DNA from: Gammaproteobacteria bacterium
Lineage (GTDB): Bacteria > Pseudomonadota > Gammaproteobacteria > SZUA-229
Reading direction: 5' to 3'
Assembly (NCBI GenBank): GCA_003229115.1
Contig: QIHT01000163.1
Location: 1-33,242 of the forward strand
DNA length: 33,242 nucleotides
The translations under genes were made by a program, and so were the position numbers. Below, in pieces: positions 1 to 8,448 of the stretch (the first letter of the stretch is position 1; the number at the start of each line of letters is the position of its first letter). The notes under the pieces are model-generated. The model searched no databases and had not been told where the DNA came from. It worked only from the letters and a program-made list of their open reading frames with translations.

Positions 1-3000
1 CGCTTTCTACAAATTCAGCAATCGTCTGTATACCCATTACGTGACCAATCTGGTTAATGGCTGCAACCATGGCATGATCAATTTTATTACTCACCATATC
101 ACGTACAAAGCAACCGTCGATCTTCAGGTAATCAACCGGTAAGTTCTTAAGATATTCAAATGATGACAGGCCGCTACCAAAATCATCCAGTGCAAACAGG
201 CAACCAAGCGATTTTAAATCATCCATTAGTCGTTTAGCCATGTGTAGATTAGTAATGGCGGCGGTTTCAGTAATTTCAAAACAGATATTTGTCGCGTCTA
301 TTTTGAATTCATCAAGTTTTTCTTTTATATATTGTGATAGATATTCATCATTAAGTGAATTTCCGGATAAATTTATCGAATAGCAAATATTGTCACCTGT
401 TTCGCTATTTCTTGATGCAACAAATTTAAAGGTATCGTGAATGATATGTTGGTCAAGTTTTCCCATCAGGTTAAATCGTTCGGCTGCAGGTATAAAAGAG
501 TTGGGAGGTATTAATGTACCATCGTCATCTTCTATGCGAACAAGAATTTCAAGGTGCGTACGCCCGCGGCCATCTTTAGTGATTGGGCAAATAGATTGTG
601 CGTGCAGGCGAAGGCGTTTATTGTCCAGTGCATTTTGAATCCGGGTAGCCCAATGCATTTCCTCCTGACGTCGTATCATCTCAGTATCTTTGTCTTTATA
701 AACGCAGACGCGGTTTCTGCCAAGGTCTTTTGCAGTGTAACAGGCAAGATCAGCTTGTTTCATCACTTCTGTTGCATCGTCAGTTTCTTCAGTTAGTGTG
801 ACTAATCCTATGCTGACACCGATGCTAAAAGTTTTATCATCCCACATAAATTGATGACTACTTATTTCATTAGTGATTTTTTTGGCAATAGTTTCAGCAG
901 CATCGTGTGGACAATTTTCAAGAATAAGACCGAATTCATCTCCGCCAAGTCTGCCCAGAATATCACCACCACGGATGCAGGAATGTAACAGTGTGGTGAT
1001 TTGCTTAAGTAGTTCATCACCCGCAGCATGCCCCGAGGTGTCATTTACCAGTTTGAAACGATCAAGATCCAGATAGCATAGTGCGTGAGACCGTCCATAA
1101 TTTTTGGCATCATAAATATGTTCGGTGAGCTGCCTGTCAAATTCGTTACGATTGGTGAGGCCTGTAAGTGCATCGTGAGTTGCCTGGTGCATGATGACAT
1201 GCTCCATGTGCCGGCGCTCGGTTTCATCATGGAATACAATAACTACACCATCCGGCTTGCTGCCGAATTGCAAAATAGGTGACATAGAGCTTTCGATTTC
1301 TTTTTCAGAACCGTCCTTCGAAATTAATGATGTCATGCTCTTGTGTATAGAAGTGCTGTCTTCAAGGCAGGCGTCAATAAGGTTGTGCATGGGTTCTCTT
1401 GTATCCCTGTCAAGAATTCTGAAAACGGCTTGTATGGGTTTGTTTTTAACTTCGGGTAATTGCCAGCCTGTGAGTTGTTCGGCGATATGATTCATGTACT
1501 CAATATCACCGTTTACATTGGTTGTAATAACAGCATCAGCAATTGAGTGTAATGTGATTTCTGCGCGCTCTCTTTCTGACTCAATATCGTTAAGAAGTAG
1601 CATGTTCATTACAGCCATTCGAACATTTTGACTAAATTGTGTAAGCAATCTTTCATCCACGGTATCAAAAGCCGATTTTCTACGGAAGACAACGATTGCG
1701 CCATAAGCCTGATTTTTTAATACGATAGGTGTTACTAACGCGCTTTTAATCTCGAGTTTATCAACCAGGTGTAGTTGTTTTTGAGCTCGAATGTCCTGTG
1801 CGACATCATCAAGTCGAAGGTTTGATTTGTTAAGCATGGACCATGCGCAGATGCCGCCATCGTTAACGGACATTTCCATTTCGGCCAGTATATATGCATT
1901 GTGTCCTGTTGTAGCAATAAAGTGGTAAGAGCCATCGTCCTTGTGAAGAATGGGTAGTGCGCAAAGGCTTGCATTGGTAATTTCCTGCGCTGCGAGACAT
2001 GCGTTTTCGAAAAATACTTTTCTGTTGGCACCTGACGATATAAGACGTGCAGTCCACTGGTCTATTAACTCAAGACCATCCTGATATCGCTTGCTTTCGT
2101 GCAGGGCTAGTTGTTTAAGGAGTTCAGTGCTGGCACGGGATGATGCAAGTGCAACAATGCTTTCAGCCAGGTTCGTGTTTTCAATAGGTTCATCATGCGC
2201 AATGGCAAGCAGGCCTTTTATATTATTGTCGGCATCAACCATGGTGACGCCAATATAGCTTTCAGCCTGAGGCATACTTGAGTTGCTCCAGTCCGGAAAA
2301 TATTTTAGTAAGTCTCTGTTATAGACGAGACGTCCTCGCCGAAGGACCTCTTCGCCGGGACTGTTTGTAAGGTCACATGTAATGTTGGTTTTATATTGGC
2401 CGCTATCAATGTGTCCGGCGATAACAGTTTCATCGCCATCTAACACAGATATCAGGCAGGCGTATCGTACGTTAAGGGACTTACATAGTGAGTTTAAAAG
2501 AACGTATATACTGTCGTCATCGTTTTCGGAGCTGGCTTGCACAAAAGAGTACAAGGTGGCTTCTGTTTTTATTCTTTCGTTAACTTCGCTGTTTAGTTTG
2601 AGGTTGGCTGTGGCTAGTGTGTTTTTGTTGCGCTGTAATGAAACGAAAAGAAAAACAATATAGCTAATAAGATAAAGCAGGCAAATAAACAGTAGTGAGT
2701 TAAAAATTCGTGCGTTTTGTTCGTGAGCATGCATTACATCACTTATCTTATTTTTTATACTGATGATTTGCTTCTCGGTATCCAGTGAATTGAATGAATT
2801 GATAATGACGTCAATTTCAGGGAGGCGCTCGATAATCATCAAGCTATGATTAATAAGTGAATTCACTTCTACAGAGGGATCGACATTCAGTGAGTCAATA
2901 ATTGGAAAAATCTTTAATGCTGTTTCATGTTCAGGATGTATGGCGTATTGCAGGATGAGTGCTGAAAGCTTACCCAGTGTCTCTCGCGATACCCCAGGGT

Positions 3001-3433
3001 TTTTGTTTTTTGAGCCTTTACCGTAAAACTCCTCACTCATTCTCGAATAATAGGTGATTGAGTTTTGCAGAATTGAATAGTGTGTTTTGAAGTCTTCGAC
3101 CAGATTTTCCTGGCGATCAATTGTAGTATTTAAATGTGCAATTGCTTTTGCAATATCTGAATGTTCAGGTGGGATACTTGTAAACCTGAGGTCCTGGTTG
3201 GCTATTTTTACCCGTTGTGATATTTCGTTAAGAGAGTCGTACTGGTGCATGCGACTATTACGGTACTGTAAAATATCTCTATGCATTTTAATTTGCAAAG
3301 CCAGAAGATTTTCTACGGTGTCCAGTGTCCCTTTGAATGGCAGTTCATTGATAATGCTTTTGTAAAAGAAGAAGCTCAATACCACAAGTAGTATTGAAAG
3401 CCCGATCCAGTGATTTATTTTTTTGATGATCAA
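1..3433 (-). CDS. Membrane-anchored GAF-PAS-GGDEF-EAL cyclic-di-GMP enzyme (3' end beyond window)
   Basis: I translated 1144 codons on the minus strand; the frame is still open at base 1. Visible parts: one membrane segment near residues 7-24, a mostly helical periplasmic stretch (about 25-238), a second membrane segment (about 240-262), two GAF-like regions (about 295-440 and 455-600), a PAS domain (about 615-725), a GGDEF domain and an EAL domain. The cyclase motif GGDEF is intact at 830-834, and an RGGD inhibitory site lies five residues before it. In the phosphodiesterase half the EAL motif reads EIL (E962); [21 protein letters not shown] and AEFVE are present, so both activities look possible. 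About 40-50 C-terminal residues are missing. The start is inferred as TTG at 3433, because no ATG occurs before about residue 57 and an in-frame stop lies just upstream. It overlaps the peroxidase stop as TTGA, which suggests translational coupling. Confidence 0.88.
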   Translation of the reverse strand, partial: MIIKKINHWIGLSILLVVLSFFFYKSIINELPFKGTLDTVENLLALQIKMHRDILQYRNSRMHQYDSLNEISQRVKIANQDLRFTSIPPEHSDIAKAIAHLNTTIDRQENLVEDFKTHYSILQNSITYYSRMSEEFYGKGSKNKNPGVSRETLGKLSALILQYAIHPEHETALKIFPIIDSLNVDPSVEVNSLINHSLMIIERLPEIDVIINSFNSLDTEKQIISIKNKISDVMHAHEQNARIFNSLLFICLLYLISYIVFLFVSLQRNKNTLATANLKLNSEVNERIKTEATLYSFVQASSENDDDSIYVLLNSLCKSLNVRYACLISVLDGDETVIAGHIDSGQYKTNITCDLTNSPGEEVLRRGRLVYNRDLLKYFPDWSNSSMPQAESYIGVTMVDADNNIKGLLAIAHDEPIENTNLAESIVALASSRASTELLKQLALHESKRYQDGLELIDQWTARLISSGANRKVFFENACLAAQEITNASLCALPILHKDDGSYHFIATTGHNAYILAEMEMSVNDGGICAWSMLNKSNLRLDDVAQDIRAQKQLHLVDKLEIKSALVTPIVLKNQAYGAIVVFRRKSAFDTVDERLLTQFSQNVRMAVMNMLLLNDIESERERAEITLHSIADAVITTNVNGDIEYMNHIAEQLTGWQLPEVKNKPIQAVFRILDRDTREPMHNLIDACLEDSTSIHKSMTSLISKDGSEKEIESSMSPILQFGSKPDGVVIVFHDETERRHMEHVIMHQATHDALTGLTNRNEFDRQLTEHIYDAKNYGRSHALCYLDLDRFKLVNDTSGHAAGDELLKQITTLLHSCIRGGDILGRLGGDEFGLILENCPHDAAETIAKKITNEISSHQFMWDDKTFSIGVSIGLVTLTEETDDATEVMKQADLACYTAKDLGRNRVCVYKDKDTEMIRRQEEMHWATRIQNALDNKRLRLHAQSICPITKDGRGRTHLEILVRIEDDDGTLIPPNSFIPAAERFNLMGKLDQHIIHDTFKFVASRNSETGDNICYSINLSGNSLNDEYLSQYIKEKLDEFKIDATNICFEITETAAITNLHMAKRLMDDLKSLGCLFALDDFGSGLSSFEYLKNLPVDYLKIDGCFVRDMVSNKIDHAMVAAINQIGHVMGIQTIAEFVES

Positions 3434-4440
3434 GAGCTTTCTTCTTCGAGTTTTTTGCCCTTGTACTCACCAGTGAGGGTTTTTAGAAACATAATGAGCA
3501 GATCAACTTCTGATGGTTTTATTTCCCGCCCCAACTGCGTTCTCCCCATAATAACGATAACGTCTTCAAGAGTTTTTGCATTTCCATCATGTAAGTAAGG
3601 TGCGGTGACTTCTATATTTCTCAGGGTTGGCACTTTGAATACATGCATGTCTGATTGTCTCTCGGTTACATTCATACGTCCGTAATCGGCGTGCTGGATA
3701 TTTCCTCTTGATGCGAAATAGTTATAGAAAATACCTAGTTTCTGGAACAGGTTGCCTCCGATATTAATGCCCTGATGGCAGGAAATGCATCCTAAATCCT
3801 TGAATAGCTGGTAGCCCTGTTTTTCTTTATCGGTAATGGCGTTATTATCACCTCTCAGGTACTGATCGAATCGTGCATTTGGTGTTACCAGTGATTTTTC
3901 AAATTCGGTAAGAGCATCAACATAGGTGTCCCGGCTAAGGCCTTCGGAATATACACCGGAAAAACGTTTGGACATTTTAAAATCCTGGCGTAATTCGCTT
4001 ATGAGCTCGCTCCAGTTGGTATTGGCTTCCAGATGACTGTGAACGACTTTATCTATTTGTCCGGCAAGGGTTCGGGTTGAGCCATCCCAGTTTTGTCGAA
4101 AATTGTAGCGACTGTTGAAAACTGTCGGGGTATTGATGACGTGCATGCCGCTGTTGTTAGCATCGTGGGCGATGCCGATTTTTTGGTTGTCATCACCACC
4201 TGCGTCAAGTTGATGGCAGGTTGCGCAAGCAATCTTGTTGTTCAAGGAGAGCCGAGGGTCGTTAAACAGTAATTCACCCAGGGCTACTTTGTCCTGATTC
4301 AGGTTTGAAGTGAGCGGAATCGGTATAATCGGCTCGTTATAAAGCGCGCCTTCTGCAGAAGCAGTAGGTACTATGGGTGCTATGCCAAACATAAGCACTA
4401 TCAGCAACGCAACGGATGCGTTGTTTGGTATCATTCTCAT
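3430..4440 (-). CDS. Periplasmic di-heme cytochrome c peroxidase (CcpA/MauG family)
   Basis: 336 residues with a clear signal peptide (hydrophobic residues 9-27, cleavage likely after TASA). There are two covalent heme sites, CATCH at 72-76 and CISCH at 218-222, and the family tail FKVPTLRN...TAPYLHDG at 268-286. The family reduces hydrogen peroxide with electrons from small cytochromes, or oxidises other substrates in the MauG branch; length and motifs fit the bacterial CCP group. The start ATG has AAGG six bases upstream. The stop overlaps the start of the GGDEF-EAL gene, so the two are almost certainly co-transcribed and perhaps functionally linked. I cannot tell peroxidase from MauG-like activity from sequence alone. 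Confidence 0.92.
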   Translation of the reverse strand: MRMIPNNASVALLIVLMFGIAPIVPTASAEGALYNEPIIPIPLTSNLNQDKVALGELLFNDPRLSLNNKIACATCHQLDAGGDDNQKIGIAHDANNSGMHVINTPTVFNSRYNFRQNWDGSTRTLAGQIDKVVHSHLEANTNWSELISELRQDFKMSKRFSGVYSEGLSRDTYVDALTEFEKSLVTPNARFDQYLRGDNNAITDKEKQGYQLFKDLGCISCHQGINIGGNLFQKLGIFYNYFASRGNIQHADYGRMNVTERQSDMHVFKVPTLRNIEVTAPYLHDGNAKTLEDVIVIMGRTQLGREIKPSEVDLLIMFLKTLTGEYKGKKLEEESS

Positions 4441-4466
4441 TTGGGGCCTTGGAATTCACTTAATAT

Positions 4467-4480
4467 TGCATAAAAATGCA
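4467..4480. promoter_or_regulatory. Small inverted repeat in the peroxidase/pentapeptide divergent spacer
   Basis: TGCAT-AAAA-ATGCA is a perfect 5-base inverted repeat in the middle of the 68-bp divergent spacer, where it could serve as an operator for either gene. No regulator is identified, and a match this short can occur by chance. Confidence 0.25.
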
Positions 4481-4508
4481 TCTGGACACATAGGATTTTA
4501 GTAAAAAA

Positions 4509-5303
4509 ATGACAGAAAACACTGATAAACCGGTCACAAACTCCATAACATGGCCATTTTTTTTGGTAGTCAGCATGATGGCCTGTTTGTCTGTGGGTCT
4601 GCCCTCAACAGGTTTTGCGGCCTGTGACGATATTGCGGCTCCAGGGGTTAACTGGAGTGGTTGTGATAAAAGTGGAATTAATCTTAAAAATCAAGACCTT
4701 AGTGGCGCTATATTCACCGGAATCAAGCTAAAAAACGCCGACCTTTCAGGCGCACGTCTGGTGAATGCCGAGCTGAATTTTTCAGATGTGAGTGGCGCTA
4801 AATTTGATAATGCACGCATGGCTGGCAGCCGTTTAGTCGCTGTACATGGTGTGGGGGTTTCCTTCAGGAATGCGGTACTGGATCGTGCCAGTTTTAGTCG
4901 TTCAAATCTGGAAAATGCTGATTTTAGCTCCGCAAGGTTAAACGGGGCAAAATTTTACGAGGCGAAGGTGGCAAACTCGAATTTCACACAGGCCGGGCTC
5001 AAAGATGCCAGCTTTGAGCGAGCCGGTCTTAACGGGGCTGTTTTTGACGAAGCAAAAATGGCCTCGGTAAGTCTGGAAGCGGCCAGTTTAGAGTATGCCA
5101 GCCTGAAAAAAGCGGATTTAACCAAAGCAAACCTCAACAGGGCTGATTTACAGGGCGCTGATTTCTCGGGGGCTGATCTAAGTAAAGCCACATTACGCGA
5201 TGCGGTGATTGACGATGCAGTATTTGAAAATACGAAGCTGAGTGGTGCTACCTGGGTTACCTATAAGCGTTGTCGTTCGGGTTCGGTCGGAATATGTCAG
5301 TAA
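4509..5303 (+). CDS. Exported pentapeptide-repeat protein
   Basis: 264 residues. The N-terminus has a hydrophobic segment (about 15-36) followed by GFAACDD, a plausible signal peptide. From about residue 50 to 245 the chain is built of A(D/N)LXX-type pentapeptides (examples: ADLSG, ADLTK, ANLNR, ADLQG, ADFSG), which fold as a right-handed quadrilateral beta-helix. The end, TWVTYKRCRSGSVGICQ, is a cysteine-containing cap common in exported members. No enzymatic motif is visible and the function is unknown. It is transcribed divergently from the peroxidase, and the start has only a distant AGGA. Repeat number varies in this family, so the length of 264 says little. Confidence 0.85.
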   Translation: MTENTDKPVTNSITWPFFLVVSMMACLSVGLPSTGFAACDDIAAPGVNWSGCDKSGINLKNQDLSGAIFTGIKLKNADLSGARLVNAELNFSDVSGAKFDNARMAGSRLVAVHGVGVSFRNAVLDRASFSRSNLENADFSSARLNGAKFYEAKVANSNFTQAGLKDASFERAGLNGAVFDEAKMASVSLEAASLEYASLKKADLTKANLNRADLQGADFSGADLSKATLRDAVIDDAVFENTKLSGATWVTYKRCRSGSVGICQ

Positions 5304-5448
5304 GACCATGCATTGTCGATGCGGGATGGGAAAATTTTGATTCCTTTGTATTCGCTGCATGTTTGCGGTGAAAGTTTTGATTTTGTTTTGCGGTTTTAGT
5401 ATTTGCCAGCACGCGTAATGTGAAATCTGTATTAACTGAAAATGAAAC

Positions 5449-5472
5449 GGCGACCCTTGGGTCGCCTTTTTT
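5449..5472 (+). terminator. Rho-independent terminator
   Basis: GGCGACCC-TT-GGGTCGCC followed by six T residues. It lies about 145 bases after the pentapeptide gene and is the only strong plus-strand stop signal there. On the minus strand no T tract follows, so it should act in one direction. Confidence 0.85.
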
Positions 5473-5512
5473 AATCTCAACGGATTTAGTTTCCTTACTA
5501 TTTATAGCGAAA

Positions 5513-5582
5513 TTTGTAGGAGCGGCTTTAGCCGCGATAGCTATGGCAGTATGTCATTCGCGGCTAAAGCGGCTCCTACAAA
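5513..5582. repeat. REPIN-like pair of GTAG-footed hairpins (GTAGGAGCGGC family)
   Basis: The arms at 5513-5537 and 5558-5582 are a perfect 25-base inverted repeat around a 20-base centre. Each arm starts with GTAG on its own 5' side and contains its own palindrome GCGGCT-TT-AGCCGC. That is the layout of REP elements and of REPINs, which are REP pairs mobilised by RAYT-type transposases. No RAYT gene lies in this window. Confidence 0.8.
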
Positions 5583-5684
5583 ACATGCCTATCCGCTTGT
5601 GGGGAGGTCATTTGTTTTGTGTAAATGTCGGTCTTTCTTTGCGCCTCTGCGGTGAAAGTTTTTGATGTTGTTTTTTTAAACTAA

Positions 5685-5888
5685 TCAGTAGTGCGGCGGT
5701 GGCGTTTCATCTTTTTCATCAGCAAGCTGTGATTCTGTTGCTGATTTCAGTTTTTTCTCAAGAATCGATATTTGAAGCTTCAGTCTGTCAATATCAACTT
5801 GTTGGGTAATGATAGTTTTGTCCAGTACATCAATAGTGACCTCCATGTGTGTCAGACGTATTTCCAGTTCGGTTGCGCGTGCTTCCAT
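5685..5888 (-). CDS. slyX: SlyX family protein
   Basis: 67 residues, almost entirely a heptad-type coiled coil (about residues 3-50), with the C-terminal tail PPPHY that is diagnostic of SlyX. The molecular role of SlyX is not established. Its ATG begins immediately after the cysZ stop codon, so it is the last gene of the queF-kinase-cysZ-slyX group and probably translationally coupled to cysZ. Normal length for the family. Confidence 0.88.
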   Translation of the reverse strand: MEARATELEIRLTHMEVTIDVLDKTIITQQVDIDRLKLQISILEKKLKSATESQLADEKDETPPPHY

Positions 5889-6605
5889 TTAAATACCTCG
5901 AATTTTTGTAGTGAGTCTGGTTGCGCCAGCGACGGCAACCGGCATAGCCAGGAAGTTGATGAAAGGTATGCTGGTCATTATGAAAATACCGGTGCCCAGA
6001 CCTAGCGCTCGCATCCTGTTGATACGATTGTACTGTCTGATATCTTTGAACAACATGCCGTGATTAGCAAGCGGATAATCCATGTATTCCAGTGAAAATG
6101 ACCATGCGGCGAATATAAACCAGAGAAAGGGTGCAACAATATTCACCACAGGGATGAATGTCAGGATAACTAAAGGAATTAGCCACTTGATAAAATAAAG
6201 TAGTTTGTGAATTTCAGAAGCAAAACTTCGCAGTGCGATTTTCCACATTTTTTCACTACTGATGTGTTCAGGTTTTTGACCGGTTAAGTGTGTTTCGATG
6301 CGTGCGGCCAGCAAACTGTTGAATGGTGCTGCAATCAGATTGGCGACGAGGGTAAAAGTGTAGAACACCAGTAATAAAATCGTTATGTAAAAAAGTGGCA
6401 GGATAATCCATTCAAGCCATGATAACCAACCGGGTAACAAACTTTCCAGCCAGCTATCCATCTGTTGCTGGATCAGGTAAAACGCTGTGCCGAATAAACT
6501 GATATTAATGAACAGGGGTATGACAACATATTTTTTTACGCCGGATTCAAGTATAAGACTGAAGCCAGAGAAGAAATCGCCAAAACCTTTTATATATGAG
6601 AACAA
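5889..6605 (-). CDS. cysZ: CysZ sulfate permease
   Basis: 238 residues beginning with the CysZ-type sequence FIKGFGDFFSGFSLI-like (here YIKGFGDFFSGFSLI). Hydrophobic segments near 24-45, 58-92, 128-165 and 200-228 match this inner-membrane family (the EI24/CysZ superfamily). CysZ carries sulfate into the cytoplasm for assimilation. The upstream kinase ends 14 bases before this start. cysM, the other sulfur-assimilation gene in the window, is about 16 kb away, so the two are not one operon. Size is usual for the family (about 250). Confidence 0.88.
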   Translation of the reverse strand: MFSYIKGFGDFFSGFSLILESGVKKYVVIPLFINISLFGTAFYLIQQQMDSWLESLLPGWLSWLEWIILPLFYITILLLVFYTFTLVANLIAAPFNSLLAARIETHLTGQKPEHISSEKMWKIALRSFASEIHKLLYFIKWLIPLVILTFIPVVNIVAPFLWFIFAAWSFSLEYMDYPLANHGMLFKDIRQYNRINRMRALGLGTGIFIMTSIPFINFLAMPVAVAGATRLTTKIRGI

Positions 6606-6619
6606 AGTAGTGAACCTGT

Positions 6620-7903
6620 TTAAGTGTTTGTAAGGTAGCCCTGTTGTGCGAGCAGTGCGACGCCATAACTCGCCTCTGTGTGCGAAGCGGTTAAAACGGG
6701 GATGCCCATCTTTTGTTCGCGTATTTTAGCCCATGCAGCGTTACAACTGCCTCCGCCTGCTGTAAAAATTTTTTCAGGAAAGGGTGCACCCAGACGGGCG
6801 AGCTGTTTATAGGCTTCAAGCTCAATATTGGCGATGCCTTCGAGCATGCCCTGAAAGAAGTGCAGATCATTTTCCGGCCTGGGGCTTAAGCGGTTTTGCA
6901 AACCTGGATCGTTTGTCGGAAAGCGTTCGCCGGTTGCAGGCAACGGGTAATAGTTCAGACCGGTGGCTTGTTCGGGTTGGAGTCGGGGAGTCATTTGTCT
7001 TATCTGTTGTTTGGTGAAATGTTGCGAAAGTACCCGGCCGCCACTGTTGGAAGCGCCACCGGCTAGCCATAACTTACCGAGTCGGTGACTGTAGATGCCA
7101 TATTCCGGGGCAAACACGGGTTTGTCCGAGATGATTTTGAGTACCAGTGTGCTGCCCAGAGAGGTCACGGCTTCGCCGGGGTTTTTGGCACCGGTTGCGA
7201 TGAAAGCGGCGATACTGTCGGTGGTGCCGGCGATGATTTTGCATTGCAGGCTCAATCCCAGATCTTCAGCGACCTCTTTAAGCACGCGGCCGATAACTGA
7301 TCCGGGTGTTTGCACTTTGGGCAGGGTTGCTGGCGCAATATCCAGTTTGGATAACCAGTCTGGCCAGGCGTTATTGATCAGGTCATAACCCAGCTTCAGG
7401 CAGTTGTTTTCATCGCTGATGTCGTATCGTCCGGACAATGTGCCCGCTATCCAGTCTGCCTGATGGCAGATGTGGCTGGCATCTGCATGTTGTTCCAGCA
7501 AGTGCATGGCTTTCGCCAAAGACGAGGTGGCACCGTGAGCTGCACAGTTTTCGGGGGCGATGGCGGCGATTTTTATCGACTCATGCTGACGGCTTTGGTC
7601 GTTGTACATTAAAGCCGGTGAGAGCGGGTTGCCCGACGTGTCGCAGACCAGAACGGTGCTGGAAGTGCCATCGATTGCGATGGCTGCAATCTGGCGTGGT
7701 TCTATCTGCTGGCTTAGGTGGCTGATTATTTCATGAACGGTTTGTTTCCATATATCAGGGTGTTGCTGAATATTGTTGCCACGGATTGTAGGTAGTTCGA
7801 GGGGCTTTTGAAACGCGGCCAGTTGTTTACCATCAGAATCAATGCAGCAGCCGCGAACACCCGAGGTGCCGACGTCGATGCCCAGAAAAACGGGGTTTGT
7901 CAT
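6620..7903 (-). CDS. FGGY-family kinase, D-ribulose kinase-like (cyanobacterial/plant XK-1 type)
   Basis: 427 residues from the ATG at 7903. A longer open frame to 8008 runs into queF, and its first 35 codons do not look like this family, so I reject that start. Recognisable motifs: the phosphate-binding start LGIDVGTSG (D10, T13), IAIDGTSSTVLVCD, SLAKAMHL, LKLGYDL, IIAGTTDSIAAF with the presumed catalytic base D229, EAVTSLGSTLVLK, GLNYYPLPATGERFP, RPENDLHF and FTAGGGSCNAAW. This set matches the Synechococcus elongatus and Arabidopsis XK-1 branch, reported to phosphorylate D-ribulose, rather than classical xylulokinase XylB. It starts 19 bases after the queF stop and lies in the queF-cysZ-slyX group with no sugar-catabolism genes nearby. 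The family is strong; the substrate is inferred from remembered similarity. Confidence 0.82.
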   Translation of the reverse strand: MTNPVFLGIDVGTSGVRGCCIDSDGKQLAAFQKPLELPTIRGNNIQQHPDIWKQTVHEIISHLSQQIEPRQIAAIAIDGTSSTVLVCDTSGNPLSPALMYNDQSRQHESIKIAAIAPENCAAHGATSSLAKAMHLLEQHADASHICHQADWIAGTLSGRYDISDENNCLKLGYDLINNAWPDWLSKLDIAPATLPKVQTPGSVIGRVLKEVAEDLGLSLQCKIIAGTTDSIAAFIATGAKNPGEAVTSLGSTLVLKIISDKPVFAPEYGIYSHRLGKLWLAGGASNSGGRVLSQHFTKQQIRQMTPRLQPEQATGLNYYPLPATGERFPTNDPGLQNRLSPRPENDLHFFQGMLEGIANIELEAYKQLARLGAPFPEKIFTAGGGSCNAAWAKIREQKMGIPVLTASHTEASYGVALLAQQGYLTNT

Positions 7904-7922
7904 GCAGTGCCGATAGCAATTT

Positions 7923-8312
7923 CTAGGGAAGCTGAACTGGCGTTGGTGCCTGCCAGTTATCGTCCCGGTGCTCGGCAACCACCGAGGTGTAAATACCGCC
8001 ACGGACATTGAATTCAGCCGTCAGCCGCATGAAACGTGGCGAGCAGGTGGCGACCAGGTCGGCGAGAATTTTATTGGTGACGGCCTCATGGAAAGCGCCT
8101 TCATTTCGGTACGACCAGACGTACATTTTTAGTGCTTTGAGTTCGATGCAGGACTGGTCGGGCACGTACTCGATATCCAGCGTGGCAAAATCAGGCTGGC
8201 CGGTTTTCGGACACAGGCAGGTAAACTCCGGAATGCTGATACGGATGGTGTAGTCCCTGTCAGTTTGTGGATTATCAAAGACTTCCAGCTGTTTTGAAGG
8301 TTGAATCGACAT
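7923..8312 (-). CDS. queF: NADPH-dependent 7-cyano-7-deazaguanine reductase (preQ0 reductase)
   Basis: 129 residues, the single-domain (type I, YkvM-like) form. Catalytic C34 lies in [11 protein letters not shown] with D41 seven residues on, and the family signature is IELKALKMY (56-64), followed by EGAFHE. QueF reduces preQ0 to preQ1 for the queuosine tRNA modification in the cytoplasm. It is the first gene of a four-gene minus-strand group and is divergent from smc, with a TATAAT-type -10 in the spacer. No other queuosine gene is in the window. Confidence 0.93.
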   Translation of the reverse strand: MSIQPSKQLEVFDNPQTDRDYTIRISIPEFTCLCPKTGQPDFATLDIEYVPDQSCIELKALKMYVWSYRNEGAFHEAVTNKILADLVATCSPRFMRLTAEFNVRGGIYTSVVAEHRDDNWQAPTPVQLP

Positions 8313-8340
8313 AGCTATTTTTCAAGTGTAAAAAAAGGTA

Positions 8341-8346
8341 ATTATA
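8341..8346 (-). promoter_or_regulatory. Probable -10 box for queF
   Basis: The minus strand reads TATAAT here, 28 bases before the queF ATG. No convincing -35 box is seen at the usual distance, so the call rests on the perfect -10 and its position. Confidence 0.45.
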
Positions 8347-8375
8347 CAAGCGAAATTGAACAAATTCCCTGTCGA

Positions 8376-8399
8376 TTTTCACAACTGCTGCTGTATACT
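8376..8399 (+). promoter_or_regulatory. Possible smc promoter
   Basis: TATACT at 8394-8399 is a good -10 about 50 bases before the smc ATG. The only -35 candidate with an 17-18 base spacing is weak. A clear ribosome site AGGA lies six bases before the smc start. Confidence 0.35.
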
Positions 8400-8448
8400 T
8401 AGCGCTAAAATTTAGGTCAATAACAATAACAGGACACCAGGATCTTCA

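Larger units (their letters stand above)
5304..5684. other. Gene-free stretch between the pentapeptide gene and slyX
   Basis: No credible gene was seen in these 381 bases. They hold a rho-independent terminator (5449-5472), a GTAG-footed palindrome pair (5513-5582), and two degenerate half-copies ending in GCGGTGAAAG (about 5364-5376 and 5637-5659). The half-copies resemble the right arm of the palindrome near 25.5 kb. Confidence 0.7.

Noticed and set aside
4955-5191. 78-codon repetitive frame antisense to the pentapeptide gene
   Set aside because: The periodicity comes from the pentapeptide repeats on the other strand.
7904-8008. Longer N-terminus for the FGGY kinase
   Set aside because: The extra 35 codons overlap queF in another frame and do not resemble the family; the conserved LGIDVGTSG sits at the normal distance from the ATG at 7903.
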